Made by a program: the position numbers and the translations under genes | Shown: in pieces, positions 1-4,639 of the stretch | Position numbering within the stretch: the first letter of the stretch is position 1 | How the letters are laid out: every line of letters begins with the position of its first letter | Assembly (NCBI GenBank): GCA_030528845.1 | Contig: JAUMYC010000152.1 | Coordinates: 1 to 6,017 of the forward strand | Direction of reading: 5' to 3' | Length of the DNA stretch: 6,017 nucleotides | Origin: Eubacteriales bacterium | Lineage (GTDB): Bacteria; Bacillota_A; Clostridia; Christensenellales; Aristaeellaceae | The notes under the pieces: model-generated | Seen by the model: only the letters and a program-made list of their open reading frames with translations | Databases searched by the model: none | What the model was told of the DNA's origin: nothing

Positions 1-650
1 TCCTGAATGGGATGCTGGAAATCGTACATGGGGTAGATGCACCAGTCGTCGCCCGTGCGGTGATGATGCGCGCGCTTGATGCGGTAGATGGTCGGGTCGC
101 GCATGAGCACGTTGGGGGAGGCCATGTCGATCTTGGCGCGCAGCACACGGCTTCCGTCCGGGAATTCGCCCTCCTTCATGCGGCGGAACAGATCGAGGTT
201 TTCCTCGACGCTGCGGTCGCGATAGGGGGAGGGCTTGCCGGGGGCGGTCAGCGTGCCGCGGTTGACGCGCATCTCCTCCGGGGTCTGGTCGTCCACATAG
301 GCCACGCCCTTGCGGATGAGGTCGCAGGCGATCTCATAGAGGCGGGGGAAGAAATCGGACGCGTAATGCAGCTCGGCCCATTCGTAGCCCAGCCATTTGA
401 TATCGTTCATGATGCCGTGGACGAACTCGGTGTCCTCCTTGGCGGGGTTGGTGTCGTCAAAGCGCAGGTTGCATTTGCCGCCGTATTTGCGGGCGATGGA
501 GAAGTCGATGCACAGAGCCTTGGCGTGTCCGATGTGCAGATAGCCGTTGGGCTCGGGCGGGAAGCGGGTCTTGACGTTGATGCAGCGGCCGCTGGCCAGA
601 TCTTCTTCGATAAAGTCTTCGATAAAATTTGCGGGCTTTCTCTCTTCCAT
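1..650 (-). CDS. glnS: Glutaminyl-tRNA synthetase, N-terminal 216 residues (3' end outside window)
   Basis: Cytosolic enzyme that charges tRNA(Gln) with glutamine using ATP. The visible part is the class I catalytic (Rossmann) domain. The motif [14 protein letters not shown] lies at residues 31-44 with the HIGH signature at 39-42. [11 protein letters not shown] follows at 63-73, containing the Asp that contacts glutamine in the E. coli enzyme, and [17 protein letters not shown] and [10 protein letters not shown] come later. CIYPMYDF lies near residues 204-211, just before the edge. PPEPNG marks GlnRS rather than GluRS, which has a PSPTG-type motif. The start ATG at 650 fits the E. coli N-terminus and has AAGGAG at 661-666, 10 nt upstream. 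KMSKS and the anticodon-binding domain are off the left edge. GlnRS is unusual in Firmicutes, most of which make Gln-tRNA through GatCAB, so this gene may have been acquired by transfer (inference). A long structured leader precedes it. Confidence 0.95.
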   Translation of the reverse strand, partial: MEERKPANFIEDFIEEDLASGRCINVKTRFPPEPNGYLHIGHAKALCIDFSIARKYGGKCNLRFDDTNPAKEDTEFVHGIMNDIKWLGYEWAELHYASDFFPRLYEIACDLIRKGVAYVDDQTPEEMRVNRGTLTAPGKPSPYRDRSVEENLDLFRRMKEGEFPDGSRVLRAKIDMASPNVLMRDPTIYRIKRAHHHRTGDDWCIYPMYDFQHPIQ

Positions 651-693
651 ATGGAAAACGCTCCTTCCGCGTATGGGTTTCGGAATCTTACAC

Positions 694-702
694 AGTATAC
701 CA
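694..702 (-). promoter_or_regulatory. glnS-proximal promoter, extended -10
   Basis: Read on the minus strand, TGG-TATACT is an extended -10 element (TGn plus a 5/6 match to TATAAT), 44 nt upstream of the glnS start codon. The -35 is poor: TGTACT at 718-723 with an 18-nt spacer is the best candidate, which is acceptable for an extended -10 promoter. A short inverted repeat, AAAGT-5 nt-ACTTT (716-730), covers the -35 area. This promoter would bypass the upstream terminator and give basal glnS expression. It is a prediction from motif only. Confidence 0.5.
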
Positions 703-794
703 CAATAAGGTAAAGAAAGTACAGCACTTTGCTCTCTTTTTGCAGGGCGCGCCTTTGTCCGAAGGGCTGTTTGTTCCGTTTTGCCGCAAAGAGA

Positions 795-824
795 ATGCGG
801 GCGGCGCATCCGCACCGCCCGCAT
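795..824 (-). repeat. Perfect 10-bp hairpin in the glnS leader
   Basis: ATGCGGGCGG (795-804) and CCGCCCGCAT (815-824) are exact inverted repeats with a 10-nt loop. Neither strand has a U-tract after it, so it is not a typical intrinsic terminator. The loop and inner arm (803-812) are exactly complementary to the right arm of the neighbouring terminator (845-854), so the two could interact in a read-through transcript. It may act in RNA processing or stability of the glnS leader; the function is unknown. Confidence 0.55.
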
Positions 825-836
825 GCATAGGCGATC

Positions 837-868
837 AAAAAAAACGGATGCGCCAAAGAGCACATCCG
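837..868 (-). terminator. Rho-independent terminator after the 27-codon leader ORF
   Basis: On the minus strand the RNA reads CGGAUGUGC (868-860), loop UCUUUG, then GCGCAUCCG (853-845). This is a 9-bp GC-rich stem with one G-U pair, followed directly by eight U (844-837). It lies 13 nt after the stop codon of the small ORF and 187 nt before the glnS start. Its left arm and loop overlap the 3' half of a competing 9-bp helix (856-864 with 905-913), as expected of an attenuator. Confidence 0.9.
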
Positions 869-913
869 CCTTAGTCCGGCTCATTCCTCCGCCGGGACGC
901 GCGCTGTGCTCTT
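856..913 (-). promoter_or_regulatory. Putative antiterminator helix competing with the terminator
   Basis: On the minus strand AAGAGCACA (913-905) pairs perfectly with TGTGCTCTT (864-856). A nested 5-bp stem CCGGC/GCCGG (895-891 with 880-876) sits inside, with the ORF stop codon in its loop. The distal arm shares positions 860-864 with the terminator left arm, and the rest lies in the terminator loop, so both cannot form together. The proximal arm is codons 18-20 of the small ORF, so a translating ribosome would disrupt it. Structure is seen in sequence; the regulatory role is inferred. Confidence 0.6.
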
Positions 914-964
914 ATACGTCTGAAACTGCTGCAGCCAATTTGCTTTGGAAGACATATGCGTCAT
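881..964 (-). CDS. 27-residue leader peptide / small protein upstream of glnS
   Basis: A short ORF with a full set of expression signals. AAAGGAG at 973-979 lies 8 nt before the ATG, a consensus promoter lies about 75 nt upstream of it, and a strong terminator follows 13 nt after its TGA. The peptide starts [10 protein letters not shown] and continues [17 protein letters not shown]. It is hydrophilic, with no signal peptide or membrane segment. Residues 11-15 (LQQFQ) hold three glutamine codons, all CAG, in a space of four codons, and the next gene on the strand is glnS. That suggests a leader peptide whose translation rate reports Gln-tRNA supply: a ribosome waiting at codon 12 would leave the antiterminator arm (codons 18-20) free. 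I do not recognise the peptide as a known family. It could instead be an independent small protein with its own terminated transcript. Confidence 0.7.
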   Translation of the reverse strand: MTHMSSKANWLQQFQTYKSTARVPAEE

Positions 965-1023
965 GGCGCGCGCTCCTTTCTCTGAGGAAGATCTTCGCGG
1001 GGAATGTTCGTGAAAACGGGCAT
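961..1023 (-). CDS. Possible 20-codon upstream ORF coupled to the leader ORF
   Basis: ATG at 1023 opens 20 codons starting MPVFTNIPRED and ending in a TGA (963-961) that overlaps the ATG of the 27-codon ORF as ATGA, the classic arrangement for translational coupling. A GGAGGT lies at 1025-1030, but only 1 nt separates it from the ATG, too close for efficient initiation. Translation is therefore doubtful. The ORF falls entirely within the predicted leader transcript. Confidence 0.25.
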   Translation of the reverse strand: MPVFTNIPREDLPQRKERAP

Positions 1024-1044
1024 TACCTCCGCGGGATGTGATGC

Positions 1045-1073
1045 AGTATAGCGCCGCGCACGGCCGGTGTCAA
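1045..1073 (-). promoter_or_regulatory. Consensus sigma-A promoter of the glnS leader
   Basis: On the minus strand a perfect -35 TTGACA (1073-1068), a spacer of exactly 17 nt and TATACT (1050-1045, 5/6) form a near-ideal housekeeping promoter. Transcription would start near 1038, giving about 200 nt of leader up to the terminator at 837. Such a strong promoter feeding a strong terminator fits regulation by premature termination. Confidence 0.88.
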
Positions 1074-1203
1074 GTTAAAAATTGAATGATCTGCGCGCGA
1101 AGGGAGAAAACGTGCGGAAAGGCGGCGCGGCGGCGGAAAGGGAAATCGTAAAAAAGTACACGAAAATGGCATGCAATTTCATGCGAAAAAACCGGCGCGG
1201 AGG

Positions 1204-1209
1204 TATAAT
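1204..1209 (+). promoter_or_regulatory. Promoter of the corrinoid methyl-transfer unit (-10)
   Basis: A perfect TATAAT lies 74 nt before the start codon. The best -35 at 17-nt spacing (1181-1186, ATGCGA) matches only 3 of 6 positions, which suggests an activator. An inverted repeat GCATG-6 nt-CATGC (1169-1184) overlaps this -35 and could be an operator. The rest of the divergent gap between the leader promoter and this one (1074-1168) holds only purine-rich sequence with no recognisable element. Confidence 0.6.
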
Positions 1210-1217
1210 AGCATCGT

Positions 1218-1235
1218 GGGAGGCGTAGGCCTCCC
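1218..1235 (+). promoter_or_regulatory. 5'-terminal stem-loop of the corrinoid mRNA
   Basis: GGGAGGC (1218-1224), tetraloop GTAG, GCCTCCC (1229-1235) make a perfect 7-bp hairpin. The predicted transcription start from the TATAAT at 1204 is near 1215-1217, so the hairpin would sit at the very 5' end of the mRNA. In bacteria such structures commonly protect mRNA from 5'-dependent decay; that role here is inferred. Confidence 0.5.
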
Positions 1236-1283
1236 GCGCAGACAGACGCAAGAGAGAAAAATCCGCCAAGGAGGATACTGAAT

Positions 1284-1928
1284 ATGGCAACTCCCCGTGA
1301 AATCGCCGACGCCGTAAAGGCCGGCCGCGCAAAGATCGTCAAGCAGCTGGTGAACGAAGCCGTGGCCGAGGGCCAGAGCGCCGAGGTCCTGCTCAACGAA
1401 GGCCTGATCGTGGGCATGAACGAGCTGGGCGAGATGTTCAAGAATAACGAAGTGTACGTTCCGGAAGTGCTCGTGGCCGCCCGCGCCATGAAGGCCGGCA
1501 CGGAGATCCTCAAGCCGCTGCTGGCGGCGGAGAACGTGCAGAGCCGCGGCGTCGTCGCCATCGGCACCGTCAAGGGCGACCTGCACGACATCGGCAAGAA
1601 CCTCGTGGGCATGATGCTCGAAGGCCGCGGCTTCACCGTGGTCGATCTGGGCGTGGACGTCACCCCCGAAATGTACATCGACGCCGTGCAGAACAAGGGC
1701 GCGCAGCTCATCGGCATTTCCGCCCTGCTGACCACCACCATGCCCAACATCGGCGCGACGATCGAGGCGTTTGCGGCGGCCGGCCTGCGCGATAAGGTCA
1801 AGGTCATGATCGGCGGCGCTCCCGTGACCCAGAGCTTTGCCGACGAAGTGGGCGCGGACGGCTATTCTCCCGACGCTGCCTCTGCGGCCGACCTCGCGGT
1901 CAGGCTGCTCGAGGAGCTGGCCGGCTGA
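1284..1928 (+). CDS. Methyltransferase corrinoid (cobalamin-binding) protein, MtbC/MtaC type
   Basis: A 214-residue methyl carrier. A corrinoid-dependent methyltransferase loads a methyl group onto its cobalt, and a second methyltransferase removes it. The N-terminal four-helix cap (about residues 1-85, B12-binding_2) is followed by a Rossmann-like B12 domain (about 88-214). The cobalamin motif is complete: DLHDIG at 99-104 with His101 as the lower axial ligand, SALLTTT at 146-152 and IGGAP at 176-180. The length is typical of MtaC, MtbC and MttC. AAGGAGG (1268-1274) lies 9 nt before the ATG. The gene is first in a unit with a UroD-type methyltransferase downstream, the expected partner. The substrate (methanol, methylamines, betaines or methoxy-aromatics) cannot be told from this protein. 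No cobalamin riboswitch fits in the short 5' UTR. It is soluble and cytosolic. Confidence 0.93.
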   Translation: MATPREIADAVKAGRAKIVKQLVNEAVAEGQSAEVLLNEGLIVGMNELGEMFKNNEVYVPEVLVAARAMKAGTEILKPLLAAENVQSRGVVAIGTVKGDLHDIGKNLVGMMLEGRGFTVVDLGVDVTPEMYIDAVQNKGAQLIGISALLTTTMPNIGATIEAFAAAGLRDKVKVMIGGAPVTQSFADEVGADGYSPDAASAADLAVRLLEELAG

Positions 1929-1964
1929 GAAGCGGCGCTGCTGAAATTGCATAAAAAACGCTTT

Positions 1965-1997
1965 GCAGGCTCCGTTCCGCAGGGGGCGGAGCTTTGC
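1965..1997 (+). repeat. Intercistronic hairpin between corrinoid protein and methyltransferase genes
   Basis: GCAGGCTCCG (1965-1974) pairs with CGGAGCTTTGC (1987-1997) through about 10 pairs including one G-U and one bulged base, with a 12-nt loop. No run of U follows, so it is unlikely to terminate strongly. It could protect the 3' end of the upstream message and make the carrier protein more abundant than the enzyme. It lies in a 106-nt gap that otherwise holds only the RBS of the next gene. Confidence 0.4.
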
Positions 1998-2034
1998 TGT
2001 ACCTGATCTACGGAAAAATGCAGGAGGGAAAGCC

Positions 2035-3042
2035 ATGAACATGCATAACTGGTTGGAGGAAATGAAAGCCGCCCCGGTAAAAAAGGCGATGCCCGTGCTC
2101 TCGTTCCCGTGCGTGGGCCTGATGGGGATCAATGTGGAAGAGCTGATCGGATCGAGCGAGGTGCAGGCGAAGGGCATGAAGCTGGTGGCCGAGCGCGTGC
2201 CCTCCTGTGCGAGTGTGAGCATGATGGACCTTTCCGTGGAGGCCGAGGCCTTCGGCTGCACGATCCGCGTGACCGATTTTGAGGTGCCCACCGTGGTCGG
2301 GCATATCCTCGATACGGAAGAAGACGCGCAGGAGCTGGCGGTGCCGCCGGTGGGCGCGGGGCGCACGGGCCGCTATATCGAGGCCATCCGCATGGCCAAG
2401 CAGCAGATCACCGACAGGCCCGTCTTTGCGGGAGTCATCGGCCCGTTCTCCCTTGCGGGCAGGCTGATGGACGTGAGCGAGATCATGGTCAACTGCTACG
2501 ACGAGCCGGAGATGGTCGAAGAGACGATGGAAAAGACCACCGAATTTTTGATCAATTACATCCGCGCCTATAAAGAAGCGGGCGCGGACGGCGTGGTCAT
2601 GGCCGAGCCGCTCACGGGCATGCTCAGCCCGAAGCTGGCGGCGGAGTTTTCCGAGCCGTATGTGCGCCGCATCGCCGAGGCCTGCAAGGTGGAAGATTTC
2701 CTCGTCATCTATCACAACTGCGGCAACAACACCGTGCAGATGATCGATTCCATCCTGCGCACGGGCTGCGACGCCTATCATTTCGGCGACGCGATCAATA
2801 TGATCGACATCCTGCCCAAGATCCCGCGCGACATCCTTGTGATGGGCAATGTCAGCCCCTCGGCGCAGTTCCTTGGCGGCACGCCCGAGAGCATGCGCGC
2901 GGAGACTTTGCGCATCATGAACGAGTGCTGCGGGGACTATCCCAACTTCCTCATTTCTTCCGGCTGCGATATCCCGCCGGCGAGCAAATGGGAAAATATC
3001 GACGCGTTCTTCGCGGCCGTCGCGGAGTATTACGGCGCCTGA
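2035..3042 (+). CDS. UroD-superfamily corrinoid methyltransferase, MtaA/MtbA type
   Basis: A 335-residue TIM-barrel protein of the uroporphyrinogen decarboxylase superfamily, in the branch that moves methyl groups between a corrinoid protein and a thiol or other acceptor or donor. The zinc signature of MtaA/MtbA is intact: His227-x-Cys229 (IYHNCGNN) and Cys311 (SSGCDIPP), a spacing close to that of M. barkeri MtbA. Other family segments are GPFSLAGRLMD (136-146) and GADGVVMAEP (183-192). The length matches MtbA (about 339). I chose ATG 2035 because AGGAGGG (2022-2028) sits 6 nt upstream. The frame is open back to an ATG at 1963, but that start lacks an RBS and adds 24 residues unlike the family. 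Bacteria generally lack coenzyme M, so the partner is probably tetrahydrofolate or a methyl donor substrate; bacterial O-demethylase and betaine systems use related proteins. A true heme-pathway HemE is unlikely given the zinc motif and the neighbour. Confidence 0.88.
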   Translation: MNMHNWLEEMKAAPVKKAMPVLSFPCVGLMGINVEELIGSSEVQAKGMKLVAERVPSCASVSMMDLSVEAEAFGCTIRVTDFEVPTVVGHILDTEEDAQELAVPPVGAGRTGRYIEAIRMAKQQITDRPVFAGVIGPFSLAGRLMDVSEIMVNCYDEPEMVEETMEKTTEFLINYIRAYKEAGADGVVMAEPLTGMLSPKLAAEFSEPYVRRIAEACKVEDFLVIYHNCGNNTVQMIDSILRTGCDAYHFGDAINMIDILPKIPRDILVMGNVSPSAQFLGGTPESMRAETLRIMNECCGDYPNFLISSGCDIPPASKWENIDAFFAAVAEYYGA

Positions 3043-3115
3043 GCCTCTTCCGTCGATACAAAAAAACATGCTGTCGGAGCGCAACGGTCCCGCTTTGCCG
3101 TTCGTTCTATGGACA

Positions 3116-3133
3116 GGAGGATGAATATCCTCC
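3116..3133 (+). repeat. Hairpin competing with the downstream terminator
   Basis: GGAGGAT (3116-3122), loop GAAT, ATCCTCC (3127-3133) form a perfect 7-bp hairpin. Positions 3123-3133 also belong to the left arm of the longer hairpin 3123-3156, so the two are mutually exclusive. It could be an antiterminator-like element or a chance by-product of the AT-CC-rich arm; no ligand or protein site is recognised. Confidence 0.4.
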
Positions 3134-3161
3134 GGCTTTCGGGCCGGGGGATATTTCTATT
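3123..3161 (+). terminator. Probable terminator after the methyltransferase gene
   Basis: The left arm 3123-3136 (ending CCTCCGGC) pairs with 3143-3156 (beginning GCCGGGGG) over 14 pairs, two of them G-U, around the loop TTTCGG. The sequence after it, UCUAUU, together with the UUU in the arm, gives a weak U-tract. It stands 80 nt after the methyltransferase stop codon and just before the tldD promoter, the right place for the end of the first unit. The poor U-tract makes efficiency uncertain. The remaining 3043-3115 shows nothing beyond an A7 run (3060-3066). Confidence 0.55.
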
Positions 3162-3182
3162 GCAGCGCAAAAGTGTTATAAT
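3154..3182 (+). promoter_or_regulatory. Promoter of the tldD-tldE unit
   Basis: A perfect TATAAT (3177-3182) preceded by TGT makes an extended -10 element. At 17-nt spacing the -35 is TTTCTA (3154-3159, 3/6), inside the tail of the preceding terminator hairpin. The predicted start is near 3189, giving a 5' UTR of about 35 nt. Confidence 0.7.
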
Positions 3183-3223
3183 GTGTGCAAACTCCGGAAT
3201 GATCTGAGGAGGGGATTTGAAAA

Positions 3224-4624
3224 ATGAAAGTCGCACCGAGCGAATATCTGCGCGCCGCAAAGCCGTTTTTGAAAGAGCTTGTGGCCGAACTGAACAAAAT
3301 GTACCCCTATGCGAGCGTGCTGGGGCAAGACTGCGTGGGCAAGACCTTCCGCGTCAGCCGCAGCGGCATGAGCGCGAGCGAATCCGAAATGTTCACCACG
3401 CACGGCTTCACCGTGCGCGTCTGGGACGGCGGCTTTGCCGAGTATTCCTTCAACGCGCTGCCGGAAGGCTCCGCGGCGAAATTTGCTAAGAAGATCGCCT
3501 CTGCCGTGCAGCCGCCCAAGACGAACGACAGGCAGCCCGAAGACGAGCCGCTGACCCTCTGCGAGAGCACGGAATTTGAGATCGACCCGGACGAGATGGG
3601 CGGCGAGAAGATCCTCGCGCTGCTGAGCGATGTGCACAGCTGCGGGATGAGCCTGGACGAGAAGCTGCTGGACTGCTCCGTGGGCTGCAACTATCAGAAA
3701 GCGCACCGCATCTTCCTGTCCAAGAACCGCGATCTGGAGCAGAACACGCTCTGGATGACGGCAAACGTGGGCGCGCTGGCGGCCAAGGGTGAGGAAGTGA
3801 AGCGCGAGGGCAAGTCCTTCTCCGGCCTGTGCGGCGCAGAGCTGCTCTCGCAGATAAAGGAGGTCGTGCCCGGCCTTGTCAAGACGGTGAACGACCTGCT
3901 CGGCAGCGAAAAGCTGATCCCCGGCGAGTATGAGTGCATCTGCACGCCGGAAGTGACGGGCATGATCGTGCACGAGGCCTTCGGCCACGGCGTGGAAATG
4001 GACATGTTTGTGAAAAAGCGCGCTCTGGCGGAGGAATACATCGGCAAATACGTGGCCAGCCCGCTGGTCACCATGCGCGACGGCGCAAAGAGCGCGGTGC
4101 AGACGGCGTCCTTCTTCTTCGATGACGAGGGCACCCTCGCGCAGGACACCGTCGTCATCGACAAGGGCGTGCTCGTGAGCGGCATCTGCGACAGCGTGAG
4201 CGCGGGCAGGCTCGGCTTCAGGCCCACCGGCAACGGCAGGCGCGAGAGCTACAAGCGCAAGGCCTACACCCGCATGACCAACACCTTCTTCGAGGGCGGC
4301 ACGGACAAGCTCGAGGACATGATCGCCTCCGTGAAGGACGGCCTGCTGCTCGAAAGCCCCTCCAGCGGCATGGAAGACCCGAAGAACTGGGGCATCCAGT
4401 GCATGGTCAGCTTCGGCCGCGAGATCAAGGACGGCAAGCTCACCGGCCGCGTGTTCTCGCCCATCGTGCTCACCGGCTATGTGCCGGACCTGCTCGGCTC
4501 CATCTCCATGATGAGCGAAACGCCCGAGCTCTCCGGCTCCGGCTTCTGCGGCAAGGGACATAAGGAATGGGTCAACGTATCCGACGGCGGCCCGTATATC
4601 AAGGCGAAGATCCGCCTGGGCTGA
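3224..4624 (+). CDS. tldD: TldD-family zinc metallopeptidase, catalytic subunit
   Basis: A 466-residue catalytic half of the TldD/TldE heterodimer, a cytosolic peptidase that encloses its active site and cuts unfolded or small peptides. In E. coli it takes part in microcin B17 maturation and CcdA turnover. The zinc site is complete: HEAFGH at 250-255 (HExxxH) and, near the C-terminus, SGSGFCGKGH with Cys442 as the third ligand. The N-terminal domain (about 1-230) precedes the catalytic domain. The segments GRLGFRPTGNGRRESY (328-343) and TRMTNTFFEGG (349-359) are typical of the family. The length is normal (450-480). AGGAGG at 3207-3212 supports the ATG at 3224. The gene is followed after 15 nt by its partner subunit, so the two are surely co-transcribed. 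The natural substrate is unknown; no RiPP precursor or toxin gene is visible nearby. Confidence 0.93.
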   Translation: MKVAPSEYLRAAKPFLKELVAELNKMYPYASVLGQDCVGKTFRVSRSGMSASESEMFTTHGFTVRVWDGGFAEYSFNALPEGSAAKFAKKIASAVQPPKTNDRQPEDEPLTLCESTEFEIDPDEMGGEKILALLSDVHSCGMSLDEKLLDCSVGCNYQKAHRIFLSKNRDLEQNTLWMTANVGALAAKGEEVKREGKSFSGLCGAELLSQIKEVVPGLVKTVNDLLGSEKLIPGEYECICTPEVTGMIVHEAFGHGVEMDMFVKKRALAEEYIGKYVASPLVTMRDGAKSAVQTASFFFDDEGTLAQDTVVIDKGVLVSGICDSVSAGRLGFRPTGNGRRESYKRKAYTRMTNTFFEGGTDKLEDMIASVKDGLLLESPSSGMEDPKNWGIQCMVSFGREIKDGKLTGRVFSPIVLTGYVPDLLGSISMMSETPELSGSGFCGKGHKEWVNVSDGGPYIKAKIRLG

Positions 4625-4639
4625 TGGAGGTGCATAGAG

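Noticed and set aside
629..1041. Plus-strand and other-frame short open frames over the glnS leader
   Set aside because: No ribosome binding sites, Arg/Cys-rich random composition, and the region is fully explained by minus-strand promoter, leader ORF and terminator.
650..1080. T-box riboswitch in the glnS leader
   Set aside because: T-boxes are the usual Firmicute control for synthetase genes, but no copy of the conserved T-box sequence (GGUGGNACCGCG-like) is present on the minus strand before the terminator.
1074..1283. Cobalamin riboswitch ahead of the corrinoid protein gene
   Set aside because: The predicted 5' UTR is only about 70 nt and contains no B12-box-like sequence; only a 7-bp hairpin is seen.
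1963..2034. Upstream ATG (1963) as start of the UroD-type methyltransferase
   Set aside because: No ribosome binding site before it, the added 24 residues are Arg-rich and cross the intercistronic hairpin, and AGGAGGG is well placed for the ATG at 2035.
2008..3084. A 358-codon minus-strand open frame antisense to the methyltransferase gene
   Set aside because: Low-complexity His/Arg/Asp composition and complete overlap with a gene that has intact zinc-site motifs and a strong RBS.
3121..3204. Short ORF starting at the ATG right after AGGAGG (3115-3120)
   Set aside because: There is no spacing between the SD-like sequence and the ATG, the frame runs through the terminator and the tldD promoter, and it is better explained as the arm of the hairpins.
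3192..3211. CTCC/GGAG pairing that could hide the tldD ribosome binding site
   Set aside because: Only four pairs, likely to arise by chance near any AGGAGG.
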